Origin: Actinomycetes bacterium
GTDB lineage: Bacteria; Actinomycetota; Thermoleophilia; RBG-16-64-13
DNA length: 36,296 bases
NCBI GenBank assembly: GCA_021372435.1
Contig: JAJFUK010000084.1
Location: forward strand, 1 to 36,296
Direction of reading: 5' to 3'
The notes beneath the pieces are model-generated. The model did not search any database and was not told where the DNA came from. It saw nothing but the letters and a program-made list of their open reading frames with translations. A program made the translations under genes and the position numbers. This document shows positions 16,618 to 30,355 of the stretch, in pieces. Positions within the stretch are counted from its first letter, which is position 1; each line of letters opens with the position of its first letter.

Positions 16618-18747
16618 TCATTCGTCGATCACTGTGCCGCCCTGTTGGGCGATTATCTCTTGCGCGATGGTGGCGGGCACCTCGGCGTAGTGACTGAACT
16701 GCATGGTGTAGACGGCCCGCCCCTGGGTCATGGAGCGGAGGTCGGTAGCATACCCGAACATCTGCGCCAGCGGCACCTCAGCCCGGATGACCTGCGCCCC
16801 CGCGCGGAGTTCCATGCCGGTGATGTGGCCGCGACGCGAGGTAAGATCGCCTATAACGTCACCCATGTACTCCAGAGGCACGACGACCTCGACGTCCTCG
16901 ATCGGTTCGAGGAGGACCGGGTGGGCCTTCTTGGCCGCTTCTCTGAAGGCCATGGAACCCGCGATCTTGAAGGCCACCTCCGAGGAGTCGACCTCATGGA
17001 ACGACCCGTCGATCAGCTCGACCTTCACGTCCTCCATGGGGAAGCCGGCGAGTACGCCGGTCTCCATCGCCTCGAGAAGTCCCGCCTCCACGGCGGGTAG
17101 GTACTCCTTGGGCACGGCGCCCCCGGTGATCTTGTTCTCGAACGAGAAGCCCGCCCCATAGTCGTTCGGTGACATCTTGATGACCACATGTCCGTACTGG
17201 CCGTGGCCCCCGGTCTGCCGCACGAAGCGGCCCTCCGCCTTGGGCACGACCTTCGTGATGCCCTCGCGATAGGCCACCTGTGGCCGGCCCACGTTGGCGT
17301 CGACCTTGAACTCCCGCAACAGGCGATCGACGATGATCTCCAGGTGCAACTCCCCCATGCCGGCGATGATCGTCTGGCCGGTCTCCTCATCGGTGCGCAC
17401 CCGGAACGTCGGGTCTTCTTCCGCCAGCTTCATAAGGCTTTCGGAAAGCCGGTCCTGATCGGCCTTGGTCTTGGGCTCGATGGCCACGAAGATGACCGGG
17501 TCGGGGAACTCGATGGCTTCCAAGATGATCGCGCTGCCGACGTCGCACAGCGTGTCGCCGGTCGTGGCGGCCTTCAGGCCGACCGCGGCCGCGATGTCGC
17601 CCGCGAACACGTCGGTGATGTCTTCCCGGTGGTTGGCGTGCATCTGCAGGATACGCCCGACCCGCTCCTTCTTGTCTTTGCTCGCGTTGTATACGTAGGA
17701 CCCGGCCTTGAGCATGCCGGAATAGACGCGAAAGTACGTCAGCTTTCCCACGTAAGGGTCGGACATGATCTTGAAAGCGATGGCCGAGAAGGGTTCGTCA
17801 TCCGACGCATGGCGGACTAAGCGCCGGCCGGTGCGGGGATCGACCCCTTCTACTGGCGGGATGTCGAGGGGCGACGGCAGGTAGTCGACCACAGCGTCGA
17901 GCAACATCTGCACGCCCTTGTTCTTGAAAGAAGAGCCGCAGAGGACCGGAGTCAGTTCGATATCGAGCGTCGCCTGCCGGATCGCGGCCTTGATACGCTC
18001 GTCGGAGAGCCTCCGACCCTCTAGATAGTCCATCAGCAGATGGTCGTCCCGTTCCGCGAGGGCCTCGAGCATACGGACCCGCGCTTCCTCAGCCTCCTCC
18101 CGCATGTCGACGGGGATCGGCGCCTCCTCCCACTCGACGCCCATCTCATCGTTGTAAAGGTAGGCGACCATGCGAACCAGATCGACCACGCCGCGGAACC
18201 CGTCTTCACGTCCCACCGGCAGTTGGATGACCAAGGGGCGCGCATGCAGCCGGTCGACCATGGTCTGCACACTGCGGGCGAAGTCGGCTCCGACACGGTC
18301 CATCTTGTTGATGAAGGCAATGCGGGGCACCCGATACTTGTCGGCCTGTCTCCACACGGTCTCCGACTGGGGCTCCACTCCGGCCACAGAGCAGAACAGG
18401 GCGATGGCCCCATCCAGCACCCGCAGGGAACGCTCCACCTCCATAGTGAAGTCCACGTGCCCGGGTGTGTCTATTATGTTTATACGATGATCACGCCAGG
18501 CGCACGTTGTAGCCGCTGACGTGATGGTGATGCCCCGCTCCTGCTCCTGGGCCATCCAGTCCATCACGGCGGCGCCGTCGTCCACTTCCCCGATCTTATA
18601 CGTGCGACCCGTGTAGTAGAGGATCCGCTCGGTCGTGGTCGTTTTGCCGGCATCGATGGGCGCCATGATGCCGATATTGCGGACCCTCGCCAACGGGTAC
18701 CGGCGGTCTGCCTTTGTATCGCGCTTATGTGCGGTAGCCTGCGCCAC
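16618..18747 (-). CDS. fusA: Translation elongation factor G
   Basis: EF-G is the GTPase that drives ribosomal translocation and, with RRF, recycling. The 709-residue product has the GTP-binding domain with P-loop APIDAGKT (29-36) and switch [18 protein letters not shown], followed by domains II to V. The usual His of the P-loop (AHIDAGKT) is Pro30 here. The start is GTG at 18745-18747, giving an N-terminal extension of about 20 residues before RVRNIGIMA. The AGAGGAC directly before GTG is too close to be an ideal binding site, so an internal TTG (codon 19) remains possible. Confidence 0.95.
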   Translation of the reverse strand: MAQATAHKRDTKADRRYPLARVRNIGIMAPIDAGKTTTTERILYYTGRTYKIGEVDDGAAVMDWMAQEQERGITITSAATTCAWRDHRINIIDTPGHVDFTMEVERSLRVLDGAIALFCSVAGVEPQSETVWRQADKYRVPRIAFINKMDRVGADFARSVQTMVDRLHARPLVIQLPVGREDGFRGVVDLVRMVAYLYNDEMGVEWEEAPIPVDMREEAEEARVRMLEALAERDDHLLMDYLEGRRLSDERIKAAIRQATLDIELTPVLCGSSFKNKGVQMLLDAVVDYLPSPLDIPPVEGVDPRTGRRLVRHASDDEPFSAIAFKIMSDPYVGKLTYFRVYSGMLKAGSYVYNASKDKKERVGRILQMHANHREDITDVFAGDIAAAVGLKAATTGDTLCDVGSAIILEAIEFPDPVIFVAIEPKTKADQDRLSESLMKLAEEDPTFRVRTDEETGQTIIAGMGELHLEIIVDRLLREFKVDANVGRPQVAYREGITKVVPKAEGRFVRQTGGHGQYGHVVIKMSPNDYGAGFSFENKITGGAVPKEYLPAVEAGLLEAMETGVLAGFPMEDVKVELIDGSFHEVDSSEVAFKIAGSMAFREAAKKAHPVLLEPIEDVEVVVPLEYMGDVIGDLTSRRGHITGMELRAGAQVIRAEVPLAQMFGYATDLRSMTQGRAVYTMQFSHYAEVPATIAQEIIAQQGGTVIDE

Positions 18748-18783
18748 GTCCTCTGATCCTCAGGTCTGCTTCCCTATTCCCGA

Positions 18784-19254
18784 CTACCAACGATAATGCG
18801 CGAAGGCCCTGTTGGCCTCGGCCATACGTAGCAGGTCTTCTTTCTTCTTCATCGTCACGCCGGTGCGGTTGTAGCCGTCCAGGAGCTCCCCGGCCAAACG
18901 TTCGGCCATGGTGTGCTCGCGTCGCGCGCGGCTGTGCGTGATGATCCAGCGGACGGCCAGGGTGTATGAACGCCGGGTAGGGACTTCGACCGGCACCTGA
19001 TAGTTGGCGCCCCCCACTCTCCGGGATCGGACCTCGAGAGCAGGCCGTACGTTCTCCACCGCTTCTCTCAGGACGCCGGCAGGATCGGCCCCGGTGCGCT
19101 CGCGCAGGATGTTCATCGCGTCGTACATGATGTGCTCGGCGGTCGACTTCTTGCCGTCAAGCATCAGACGGTTCACCATCTGGGTCACCAGACGGCTGCG
19201 GTAGACCGGATCGGACTGGATGTCCCGTTTGGCTGCTCGGACTCTTCTCGACAT
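18784..19254 (-). CDS. rpsG: 30S ribosomal protein S7
   Basis: S7 nucleates the 30S head and is the str-operon repressor in Escherichia coli. The 156-residue product has [20 protein letters not shown], the [20 protein letters not shown] beta hairpin, and the C-terminus [16 protein letters not shown] at 19252-19254, 23 bp after rpsL. In Escherichia coli the S7 operator lies in the rpsL-rpsG spacer, which here is much shorter, so control of that type is unlikely at this spot. Confidence 0.97.
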   Translation of the reverse strand: MSRRVRAAKRDIQSDPVYRSRLVTQMVNRLMLDGKKSTAEHIMYDAMNILRERTGADPAGVLREAVENVRPALEVRSRRVGGANYQVPVEVPTRRSYTLAVRWIITHSRARREHTMAERLAGELLDGYNRTGVTMKKKEDLLRMAEANRAFAHYRW

Positions 19255-19277
19255 GGCTTATCTAGTGCCTTCCTGTC

Positions 19278-19649
19278 CTACTTGCCCATCTTGGCGCCGT
19301 ACTTAGAGCGGCCGCGCTTACGATTGGCGACGCCGGCCGAGTCAAGAGCAGCGCGGATGATCTTGTAACGCACGCCCGGGAGGTCTCTCACGCGACCCCC
19401 TCGGACAAGGACCACGGAGTGCTCTTGCAGGTTGTGCCCGATGCCGGGGATATACGCGGTCACTTCCATCCCGTTGACCAGCCGCACGCGTGCCACTTTC
19501 CGCAGAGCCGAGTTGGGCTTCTTTGGCGTGGTGGTATAGACGCGCGTGCACACGCCGCGCTTCTGGGGCGCGCCTTTGAGCGCCGGGGTCTTGGTCCTCT
19601 TGGACTGATCCTGCCGGCCCTTGCGGATCAACTGGTTGATCGTCGGCAC
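19278..19649 (-). CDS. rpsL: 30S ribosomal protein S12
   Basis: S12 monitors codon-anticodon pairing at the decoding centre. From GTG at 19647-19649 the product is 123 residues, [20 protein letters not shown] and onward, the family's usual length. The GTG is preceded by GAGGAG at ideal spacing. The decoding loops read [11 protein letters not shown] (K43 kept) and [12 protein letters not shown], where position 88 is Arg instead of the usual Lys. Asp89, the RimO methylthiolation site in other bacteria, is present. It is the first gene of the str operon. Confidence 0.96.
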   Translation of the reverse strand: MPTINQLIRKGRQDQSKRTKTPALKGAPQKRGVCTRVYTTTPKKPNSALRKVARVRLVNGMEVTAYIPGIGHNLQEHSVVLVRGGRVRDLPGVRYKIIRAALDSAGVANRKRGRSKYGAKMGK

Positions 19650-19683
19650 ACGAACTCCTCGTCTGTCTGGCTCTGATATCCAA

Positions 19684-19734
19684 CGGCCGCTCCGCAGTCG
19701 CGGACATGGTCCACGTCCGGACGCGCAGCGGCCG
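19684..19734 (-). promoter_or_regulatory. Structured 5' leader of the rpsL transcript
   Basis: On the transcribed strand CGGCCGCT (19727-19734) pairs perfectly with AGCGGCCG (19684-19691). Inside this, GGACGTG pairs with CATGTCC (one G-U). The outer stem begins within a few bases of the predicted transcription start, so the mRNA would start as a hairpin. It may stabilise the message or serve as a binding site for a ribosomal protein such as S7 or S12; that role is inference. Confidence 0.5.
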
Positions 19735-19737
19735 CGA

Positions 19738-19766
19738 AGTATAGCAAAGGCCCTACACGCCTGCAA
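19738..19766 (-). promoter_or_regulatory. Promoter of the str operon
   Basis: On the minus strand TTGCAG (19761-19766), a 17-bp spacer and TATACT (19738-19743), with TG one base before the -10 (TGCTATACT). The start site would fall near 19731, about 80 bases before the rpsL GTG. The extended -10 matches that of the rplJ promoter (TGATATACT). Confidence 0.7.
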
Positions 19767-19804
19767 GCCGCCGAATCGCCTCGCGCGCCGGTAGCAGGCC
19801 TAGC

Positions 19805-19963
19805 AGGCTGCTGAAAAACGACGCTGGGCCGTCAGGGCGCGATGGCTGCGGGCGAGGGAAGAACCCAGGAAGCGCGAATAGCAGCGCTATTTGCGCGACC
19901 GAGGACGCTCTATCGCGCCGGCCGCTGTGTCTTGGCGGCCGTGGCTTCGTTTCTCAGCAGCCT
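19805..19963. repeat. 159-bp palindromic intergenic repeat (MITE/REP-like)
   Basis: The ends are inverted copies: AGGCTGCTGAAAAACGA at the left, and the complement of AGGCTGCTGAGAAACGA at the right, differing at one base. Further paired blocks lie inside: GCGCGAT with ATCGCGC, and GCGCGAATAG with CTATTTGCGC around the exact centre (about 19884). There is no ORF. The right end stops 1 bp short of the rpoC stop codon. In RNA it would fold into a long imperfect hairpin and may act as a partial terminator between rpoC and the str operon. Confidence 0.7.
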
Positions 19964-19964
19964 C

Positions 19965-24281
<4,317 letters not shown>

Positions 24282-24290
24282 CTAAGGCTC

Positions 24291-27200
24291 CTATTCCGCG
24301 TCGTCGGGGAAGCGGGAAAGCCGGATGTCTTCAAGATCAGGATCCACCTCGAGATCGAACGCCTCGAGCTCGGGCGCCCCCTCGAACTCGCCGGCCCCTT
24401 CCTCGTCATCCGGCTCCTCGTCCAACTCCGAACCGGTGCGACTCGGCGCCAGAGCGGCCGCAGCCGCCTCTTCCGCTCTCTCCTCGGCCCTGTACCGCGC
24501 ACTCAGATCGATGCCCAGCTCCTCGGCGGCCCGAAGCAGGTCGTCCTCTTCCTCGGCCACTTCAAGGGAACCGCCCTCCTCGCTCATCACCTGGATGTCC
24601 AGCGCCAACGACTGCATCTCTTTGAGCAGCACCTTGAACGACTCCGGCACTCCCGGGCGCGCGATGTTCTCGCCTTTGACGATCGCCTCGTAGGCCTTGA
24701 CCCGGCCCTGAGTGTCGTCGGACTTGATGGTCAACATCTCCTGTAAGGTGTAAGCGGCCCCGTAGGCCTCGAGCGCCCAGACCTCCATCTCGCCGAAGCG
24801 CTGCCCGCCGAACTGCGCCTTACCGCCCAGCGGTTGCTGAGTCACGAGCGAGTAGGGACCCGTTGAGCGCGCATGGATCTTGTCATCCACCAGGTGGTGG
24901 AGCTTCAGCATATACATGTACCCGACCATGATGTTCTGGTCGTAGGCCTCACCGGTGCGGCCGTTGTACAGCTTGACCTTGCCGGCGACCCTGGTCCCTG
25001 GGTTGTTGTCCAGGATGACGGGCATCTTCACCTTGAGAGGATCGAAGACGTCGCTTCTGTGGGCCAGCACCCAGCCCATCAGGGCCTCGTCGACCTCTTC
25101 CCGGGAGGCCCCGTCGAAGACGGGCGTGGAGATGGGCACCGGACCGCGGGCGGTCGACTCATCCACGATGTCGTAGTACTTCCTCACCAGCTCCATCTGC
25201 TCCTCAGGAGCGAGTTCGCGTCCTCGCGCCGCCGTTCGATCGGCCTCGATGCTCTTGCTGTTGCGCTTGAGCTGGTAGAAGCCGTGGTGCGCGGCCCAGC
25301 CCAGGTGGGTCTCCATGACCTGGCCGATGTTCATGCGCGACGGGACGCCCAGCGGGTTCAGGATGATGTCCACCGGAGTGCCGTCCTCCAAGAACGGCAT
25401 ATCCTCCTCGGGCACGATCTTGGAGGTGACGCCTTTGTTCCCATGCCGGCCGGCCAACTTGTCGCCTTCAGCGATCTTGCGCTTCTTTGCCACGTAGACA
25501 CGGACCAGCCTATTGACGCCGGGCGAGAGGTCGTCCCCAGCCTCCCGGGAGAATTCCTTGACGTCGATCACGACGCCCTTCTCACCGTGCGGCACCTTGA
25601 GGGAAGTGTCACGTACCTCCCGCGCCTTCTCCTTGAAGATCGCCCGGATGAGCTTCTCCTCGGCGGTGAGCTCGGTCTCACCCTTCGGGGTGATCTTGCC
25701 GACCAGCAGGTCTCCCGAAGACACTTCCGCTCCGATGCGCACGATGCCGTACTCGTCGAGATCGGCCAGCGATTCTTCGGACCGGTTGGGGATGTCACGG
25801 GTGATCTCCTCGTCGCCCAGCTTCGTGGAACGAGCTTCGACCTCATACTCCTCGATATGCACCGAGGTGAGGACGTCGTCCTTGACCAGCCGCTCGCTGA
25901 TGACGATGGAGTCCTCGAAGTTGTAGCCCTCCCAGCTCATGAAGGCCACGAGCAGATTGCGGCCCAGGGCCAGCTCACCGTCTTTGGTGGAAGCACCGTC
26001 GGCGAGAACCGTGCCCGGGACGACCGTGTCGCCCACGTCGACGACCGGCTTCTGATGGATGAAGGTGCCCTGGTTCGACCGCTGGAACTTCAGCAGCTCG
26101 TGCGACTCCACTTCGCCGTCCTCGGTCTCTATCAGGATACGGTCGGCCGAGACGCCCCGGACCTTGCCGGCCTTCTTGGACAGAAGGACATCGCCCGTAT
26201 CAACGGCGGCGCGGTGCTCCATCCCCGTGCCGATGAGAGGAGCCTCGGCCTCCAACAGCGGCACCGCCTGTCGCTGCATGTTGGATCCCATAAGGGCGCG
26301 GTTCGCATCATCATGCTCCAAGAAGGGTATGAGGGCCGTCGCCACCGACACTATCTGTTGAGGGGAGACATCCATGAAGTCGACGTCTTCCCGCCGCGCG
26401 CTCACGTACTCGCCCCCCGGCGCCCGCGCCATGACCGTGTCTTCCACGAACACCCGGGTCTTCGGGTCGAAGGGCGCGTTGGCTTGAGCGATGGTGTAGT
26501 TCTCTTCTTCGTAGGCGGTGAGCCAGACGATCTCGTCGGTGATCTTGCCTTTCCCCTTGATCACCCTCCGGTACGGGGTCTGAATGAAGCCGAACTCGTT
26601 CACCTTGGCATAGCTCGAAAGCGAACCGATCAGACCGATGTTCGGGCCTTCCGGAGTCTCGATGGGGCACATGCGTCCATAGTGAGTAGGGTGGACGTCC
26701 CGCACCTCTATGGGCGCCCGCTCGCGGGTGAGGCCGCCGGCCCCCAGAGCTGAAAGACGCCGGCGGTGGGTGAGACCGGCCAACGAGTTGGTCTGGTCCA
26801 TGAACTGCGAGAGCTGCGAACTCCCAAAGAACTCCTTGAGCGCGGCCACCACCGGCCGGATGTTGATGATGGACTGCGGGGTGATCGTGTCGACGTCCTC
26901 GGTGGTCATGCGTTCCCGAACCACCCGTTCCATCCGGTACAGCCCCACCCGGAAGGCCTCCTGCACCAGCTCACCCACCATGCGCAGGCGGCGGTTGCCG
27001 AAGTGCTCATACTCGTCGAGGCGGTTGGCCACCTCGTCCCAGGGCAGGCCGGGAGCCACCTCGGCCAGATCACGGGCTTCCTCCAACACATGATCGTGGT
27101 CGATCGCGAGCGGGACCGCCACCAGCTCCTTTACCAGAGCGACGATGTCGGCCTTGGTGAGGGTGCGTACCTCAAGATCGGTGTGCAGCCCCAGACGCGC

Positions 27201-28058
27201 GTTCAGCTTGTGCCGGCCCACCTTCGTAAGATCGTAGCGTTTGGGGTCGAAGCAGATGTTCCAAAGCAGGTTGCGGCTTGCCTCAAGCGTAGGCGGCTCG
27301 CCCGGGCGCTGCTTCTTGAAAAGCTCCACGAGGGCTTCGTCGACCGAACGTATGGAGTCCTTCTCCAAGGTGGCTTTGATGAAGGGGTTGTTGTCAAAGA
27401 GTGCAAGGATCTCCTCGTCGGTGCCCCGGGACAGAAGGTCTGGTTCGTCTTTGGTCTTCTCCGAATCGATGCCGGCCAGGGCGCGCAGGAACACGGTGGC
27501 GGGAAGCTTCCGCTTGCGGTCGATCCGCACAGAGACAGTCGCCCTCTTATCGATCTCGAACTCAAGCCATGAGCCGCGGGCCGGCATGAGGTTGGCCACG
27601 AGGACCTGTTTCGTGGGATCCTTGGCGGCCATCACGTATGCGCCCGGGGAGCGGACCAGTTGAGTGACGATCACCCGCTCGGTGCCGTTGATGATGAAGG
27701 TCCCCTGTTCGGTCATCATGGGAAAGTCGCCCATGAAGACGTTGTTCTCGATTATGACGCCGGTCTCCCGGTTCACGAAGCTGACCTTGACGAACAGGGG
27801 AGCTGCATAGGTCTGGTCTTTGTCCCGGCATTCCTTCAGCGTGAGCAGAGGTTGACGGAACTCGTAGTCGCCGAACTCGACGGCGTAGTTGCCCGTATAA
27901 TCCTCGATGGGATTTATGTCTTGGATGGTCTCTCTGAGGCCTTCGTTCTTGAACCACTCGAAGGACTCGGTCTGGACTTCGATGAGGTTGGGGACTTCTA
28001 GGATCTGCGGTAGTTTGGAGAAAGATTTTCGCGGTCTGGGAGTCTTCCTTTCGCCCAA
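24291..28058 (-). CDS. rpoB: DNA-directed RNA polymerase subunit beta
   Basis: Beta subunit of RNA polymerase, 1255 residues, longer than most actinobacterial homologues because of an acidic C-terminal extension of roughly 85 residues ([15 protein letters not shown] and similar). The rifampicin-binding region reads [11 protein letters not shown], then [21 protein letters not shown]421, H431, R434 and S436 match the sensitive-type residues D516, H526, R529 and S531 of Escherichia coli, with neighbouring substitutions (T423, S425, A427, A440). The start is TTG at 28056-28058, 9 bases after GAGGAG. It has its own promoter and is preceded by a strong hairpin after rplL. Confidence 0.96.
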   Translation of the reverse strand: MGERKTPRPRKSFSKLPQILEVPNLIEVQTESFEWFKNEGLRETIQDINPIEDYTGNYAVEFGDYEFRQPLLTLKECRDKDQTYAAPLFVKVSFVNRETGVIIENNVFMGDFPMMTEQGTFIINGTERVIVTQLVRSPGAYVMAAKDPTKQVLVANLMPARGSWLEFEIDKRATVSVRIDRKRKLPATVFLRALAGIDSEKTKDEPDLLSRGTDEEILALFDNNPFIKATLEKDSIRSVDEALVELFKKQRPGEPPTLEASRNLLWNICFDPKRYDLTKVGRHKLNARLGLHTDLEVRTLTKADIVALVKELVAVPLAIDHDHVLEEARDLAEVAPGLPWDEVANRLDEYEHFGNRRLRMVGELVQEAFRVGLYRMERVVRERMTTEDVDTITPQSIINIRPVVAALKEFFGSSQLSQFMDQTNSLAGLTHRRRLSALGAGGLTRERAPIEVRDVHPTHYGRMCPIETPEGPNIGLIGSLSSYAKVNEFGFIQTPYRRVIKGKGKITDEIVWLTAYEEENYTIAQANAPFDPKTRVFVEDTVMARAPGGEYVSARREDVDFMDVSPQQIVSVATALIPFLEHDDANRALMGSNMQRQAVPLLEAEAPLIGTGMEHRAAVDTGDVLLSKKAGKVRGVSADRILIETEDGEVESHELLKFQRSNQGTFIHQKPVVDVGDTVVPGTVLADGASTKDGELALGRNLLVAFMSWEGYNFEDSIVISERLVKDDVLTSVHIEEYEVEARSTKLGDEEITRDIPNRSEESLADLDEYGIVRIGAEVSSGDLLVGKITPKGETELTAEEKLIRAIFKEKAREVRDTSLKVPHGEKGVVIDVKEFSREAGDDLSPGVNRLVRVYVAKKRKIAEGDKLAGRHGNKGVTSKIVPEEDMPFLEDGTPVDIILNPLGVPSRMNIGQVMETHLGWAAHHGFYQLKRNSKSIEADRTAARGRELAPEEQMELVRKYYDIVDESTARGPVPISTPVFDGASREEVDEALMGWVLAHRSDVFDPLKVKMPVILDNNPGTRVAGKVKLYNGRTGEAYDQNIMVGYMYMLKLHHLVDDKIHARSTGPYSLVTQQPLGGKAQFGGQRFGEMEVWALEAYGAAYTLQEMLTIKSDDTQGRVKAYEAIVKGENIARPGVPESFKVLLKEMQSLALDIQVMSEEGGSLEVAEEEDDLLRAAEELGIDLSARYRAEERAEEAAAAALAPSRTGSELDEEPDDEEGAGEFEGAPELEAFDLEVDPDLEDIRLSRFPDDAE

Positions 28059-28115
28059 AGGGGATCACTCCTCGCATGCCGGGGTTTTGCACAGGGGTTC
28101 AACGCGCAATCTTGC

Positions 28116-28144
28116 ATGGTACCATCGCCCGCGCGTCACGACAA
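28116..28144 (-). promoter_or_regulatory. Promoter upstream of rpoB
   Basis: On the minus strand TTGTCG (28139-28144), a 17-bp spacer, and TACCAT (28116-28121), with TG one base upstream of the -10 (TGGTACCAT). It lies between the rplL-rpoB hairpin and the rpoB start, so rpoBC can be made independently of rplJL. Confidence 0.55.
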
Positions 28145-28200
28145 CCCGATTTCGCCGGACCCCTGGCCCTCCCTCCAGGCCGCCGGCCACCGTCTTACCA

Positions 28201-28230
28201 AGGGGCGCGGCCCGAAAAGGCCGCGCCCCT
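28201..28230 (-). terminator. Strong hairpin (attenuator) between rplL and rpoB
   Basis: AGGGGCGCGGCC and GGCCGCGCCCCT form a perfect 12-bp stem with a six-base loop, starting 13 bases after the rplL stop. On the transcribed strand it is followed by TTGGTAAG rather than a T-run, so it is more likely a partial terminator or a processing and stability element than a full stop. In Escherichia coli an attenuator at the same place lowers rpoBC relative to the ribosomal stalk genes. Confidence 0.65.
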
Positions 28231-28243
28231 CGCGCACTACCGG

Positions 28244-28624
28244 CTACTTCACCTCGACTTCGGCGCCGACTTCTTCGAGCTGCTTCTTCATGTCCTCGGC
28301 TTCGGCCTTTGAAACCGCCTGTTTCACGGGGTTCGGGGCCCCGTCGACCAGATCCTTGGCTTCCTTCAGACCGAGGCCTGTAAGGGCCCGCACCACTTTG
28401 ATGACATTGATCTTCTTCTCGCCGGCGGCTTTGAGGATGACGTCGAACTCAGTCTGCTCTTCCTCCTCCACCGCCGGGCCGGCAGCCGGGCCGGCCGGGC
28501 CGGCGGCCATGGCGACCGGCATCGCCGCGCTGACGCCGAATTCTTCTTCGAGGGCCTTGACGAGCTGGGACAGCTCCAGCACCGACATCTGCTTGATCTC
28601 TTCTATGAGCTTGTCGGGGGTCAC
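28244..28624 (-). CDS. rplL: 50S ribosomal protein L7/L12
   Basis: Stalk protein that recruits translation factors, present in several copies per ribosome. From GTG at 28622-28624 (AAAGGAG nine bases upstream) the product is 126 residues. It has the dimerising N-terminal helix pair, an Ala/Gly/Pro hinge ([17 protein letters not shown]), and the globular C-terminal domain with [20 protein letters not shown] and [10 protein letters not shown]. Reading further upstream adds no conserved sequence. Confidence 0.96.
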   Translation of the reverse strand: MTPDKLIEEIKQMSVLELSQLVKALEEEFGVSAAMPVAMAAGPAGPAAGPAVEEEEQTEFDVILKAAGEKKINVIKVVRALTGLGLKEAKDLVDGAPNPVKQAVSKAEAEDMKKQLEEVGAEVEVK

Positions 28625-28720
28625 CTTAGTAGACTCCTTTCCACTTATCCGTGTGTACTGTGTATCTGCACCATGACGCCTGGATGGACCTTGGTTCTCG
28701 GTCCGCACGCGTTCGGCAGG

Positions 28721-29245
28721 TCAGGCCGCGTTCGCCTTCTGCTCCTGCACCTGCGACAGCGCTACCACCAGGCCCCTGATCGGACCGTTGAGAACATTGA
28801 CGAGGCCGCTGAGCGGGGAGGCGATGGCCGCGACCACCTGCGCGACGAGCTGCTCGCGATTCGGCATCATCGACAATGTCTCGACATCGGCGGGACTCAG
28901 CAGAGAACGCTCGAGCTTGCCCCCACGGATCGAGGCCTTCTTCTTCTCTCGGATGAAGTCCTGGAGGGTCTTCGCAACCCGAACGGGATCACCATGGCAG
29001 TAGGCGATGGCAGTGGGACCTTGAAGCAGCTCGGTCAGCCCCTCCACGTCGGCTTCGGCGGCCGCTATCTTGGCCAATGTGTTCTTGACGACCTTGAGAC
29101 TGGCATCGACCTTTGCCAGGCGGGCACGAAGCTCCGTCGCCTCAGCAAAGGTCAGACCGCGGTAGTCCAAGAAGTAGTAGACGTTACTGGTCTTGAGATC
29201 CTCGGCGATCTCCCTCACCGCTTCGATCTTGTCCGGTCTCGGCAT
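28721..29245 (-). CDS. rplJ: 50S ribosomal protein L10
   Basis: L10 anchors L12 dimers to the ribosome and, with L12, represses its own operon in many bacteria. The 174-residue product starts MPRPDKIEAVREIAEDLKTS and has the rRNA-binding block LKVVKNTLAKIA. The long C-terminal helix that binds L12 dimers follows, ending SQVQEQKANAA. ATG at 29243-29245 follows a very strong AAGGAGGTGA site. Its leader holds an intrinsic attenuator. Confidence 0.97.
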   Translation of the reverse strand: MPRPDKIEAVREIAEDLKTSNVYYFLDYRGLTFAEATELRARLAKVDASLKVVKNTLAKIAAAEADVEGLTELLQGPTAIAYCHGDPVRVAKTLQDFIREKKKASIRGGKLERSLLSPADVETLSMMPNREQLVAQVVAAIASPLSGLVNVLNGPIRGLVVALSQVQEQKANAA

Positions 29246-29264
29246 ACTGTCTCACCTCCTTCAC

Positions 29265-29303
29265 TAAAAGAATCGTCCACCTCCAACAGCAGAGGCGGAC
29301 GAT
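29265..29303 (-). terminator. Attenuator in the rplJ leader
   Basis: ATCGTCCGCCTC pairs with GAGGTGGACGAT (12 bp, one G-U pair, eight-base loop) at 29272-29303 and is followed by TCTTTTA. This is an intrinsic terminator only about 20 bases before the rplJ start, in the position where L10 leaders of Gram-positive bacteria carry their attenuator. Confidence 0.7.
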
Positions 29304-29454
29304 CACTTCACGGGCTCTCTTGAGCCACTATGCGCGTCTCACTCTGCCTCGGCTGGCGGGCCGGCTCGAGAACCCGTCCTCGAATCCGAGAAGGAGCCCT
29401 CCACCTCACCGCTTCTGCCGCTTGAACGGCACCAGCTGTCTCAGGCGGATCACG
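29304..29454 (-). promoter_or_regulatory. Putative ribosomal L10 leader
   Basis: This untranslated stretch runs between the rplJ promoter and the attenuator. It contains TGAGACAGCTGGTGCCG, which resembles the GACAGCAGGTG-type element that binds the L10(L12)4 complex in L10 leaders. By analogy, binding would favour the downstream terminator and reduce rplJL. The similarity was judged by eye. A search with the Rfam L10 leader model would decide it. Confidence 0.5.
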
Positions 29455-29460
29455 GCAGGC

Positions 29461-29488
29461 AGTATATCACTGCGGCGCCGGATGGCCA
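29461..29488 (-). promoter_or_regulatory. Promoter of rplJL
   Basis: On the minus strand the extended -10 TGATATACT (hexamer at 29461-29466) is preceded, across a 16-bp spacer, by a weak -35 TGGCCA (29483-29488). A better -35-like TTGACA lies too far upstream (38 bp). The start site would be near 29454, giving a leader of about 210 bases. Confidence 0.5.
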
Positions 29489-29576
29489 CGCGCCCCGCCG
29501 CCGGTGTCAAGAGGCCGGACGCCTCCATACGGGACGTGACCGGCCACCCACCCACGCGTACCGGCGACCGCGCTTG

Positions 29577-30290
29577 TCAGGCCTCCTCTTCGACCAGTAC
29601 GCGGGTCTTGGAGGTATCCAGCGGGATACCCGGGCCCATAGTGGAGGCCATCGTGATGGTCCGCAGGTACTTGCCCTTGGCGGCCGCCGGCTTTGCCCGG
29701 ATGATCTCGCCCAACACCTCGCTGTAGTTCGACACCAACTGCTCGGGTGTAAAGGATTTCTTGCCCACGACCAGATGCACGACGCCGAACTTGTCGGTGC
29801 GGTATTCGACTTTGCCTGCTTTGAGATCGGCGACGGCTTTGCCCACGTCGAAGGTCACGGTGCCGGCCTTCGGGTTCGGCATGAGGCCCCGCGGACCCAG
29901 CACGCGCCCCAGCTTGCCCACCACCCCCATCATGTCGGGGGTGGCGATGACCGCGTCGAAATCGAGCATGCCGCCCTCGATCTGGGCCGCCAGGTCCTCG
30001 GCGCCCACGATGTCGGCGCCCGCGGCTTCGGCCTCGGCGGCCTTCTCGCCCTTGGCGAACACGGCCACCCGCACGGTCTTGCCGGTCCCGTGCGGCAGCA
30101 TCACCGTGCCGCGCACCTGCTGGTCGGCGTGTCTGGGGTTGACCCCCAGTTTGATGTGGACCTCGACGCTCTCGTCGAAGTTGGCCGTGTCCAGGCTCTT
30201 GAGGAGATTGGCGGCTTCCATCGGAGTGTACAGGCGACCCTGTTCGATCGCCTTTTTGGCTTCTTTGAAGCGCTTGGAATCCTTGCTCAC
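29577..30290 (-). CDS. rplA: 50S ribosomal protein L1
   Basis: L1 forms the mobile stalk that escorts E-site tRNA and represses the L11 operon in several bacteria. The 237-residue product has [20 protein letters not shown], the hinge-region block [33 protein letters not shown], and a C-terminal [12 protein letters not shown]. The start is GTG at 30288-30290, 65 bp after rplK. Confidence 0.97.
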   Translation of the reverse strand: MSKDSKRFKEAKKAIEQGRLYTPMEAANLLKSLDTANFDESVEVHIKLGVNPRHADQQVRGTVMLPHGTGKTVRVAVFAKGEKAAEAEAAGADIVGAEDLAAQIEGGMLDFDAVIATPDMMGVVGKLGRVLGPRGLMPNPKAGTVTFDVGKAVADLKAGKVEYRTDKFGVVHLVVGKKSFTPEQLVSNYSEVLGEIIRAKPAAAKGKYLRTITMASTMGPGIPLDTSKTRVLVEEEA

Positions 30291-30355
30291 AGTGATACCT
30301 CCTGGTGGTCAGACGGGCTCACTGCCCTCCCACCTTCCGGCCCGCCGAAGCGGGA

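Noticed and set aside
24873-26753. A 626-codon plus-strand frame opposite rpoB
   Set aside because: It is an antisense shadow of rpoB, with composition typical of reversed GC-rich coding sequence and no ribosome-binding site.
28201-28230. Calling the rplL-rpoB hairpin a full terminator
   Set aside because: The stem is perfect but no T-run follows on the transcribed strand, so only attenuation or processing is proposed.
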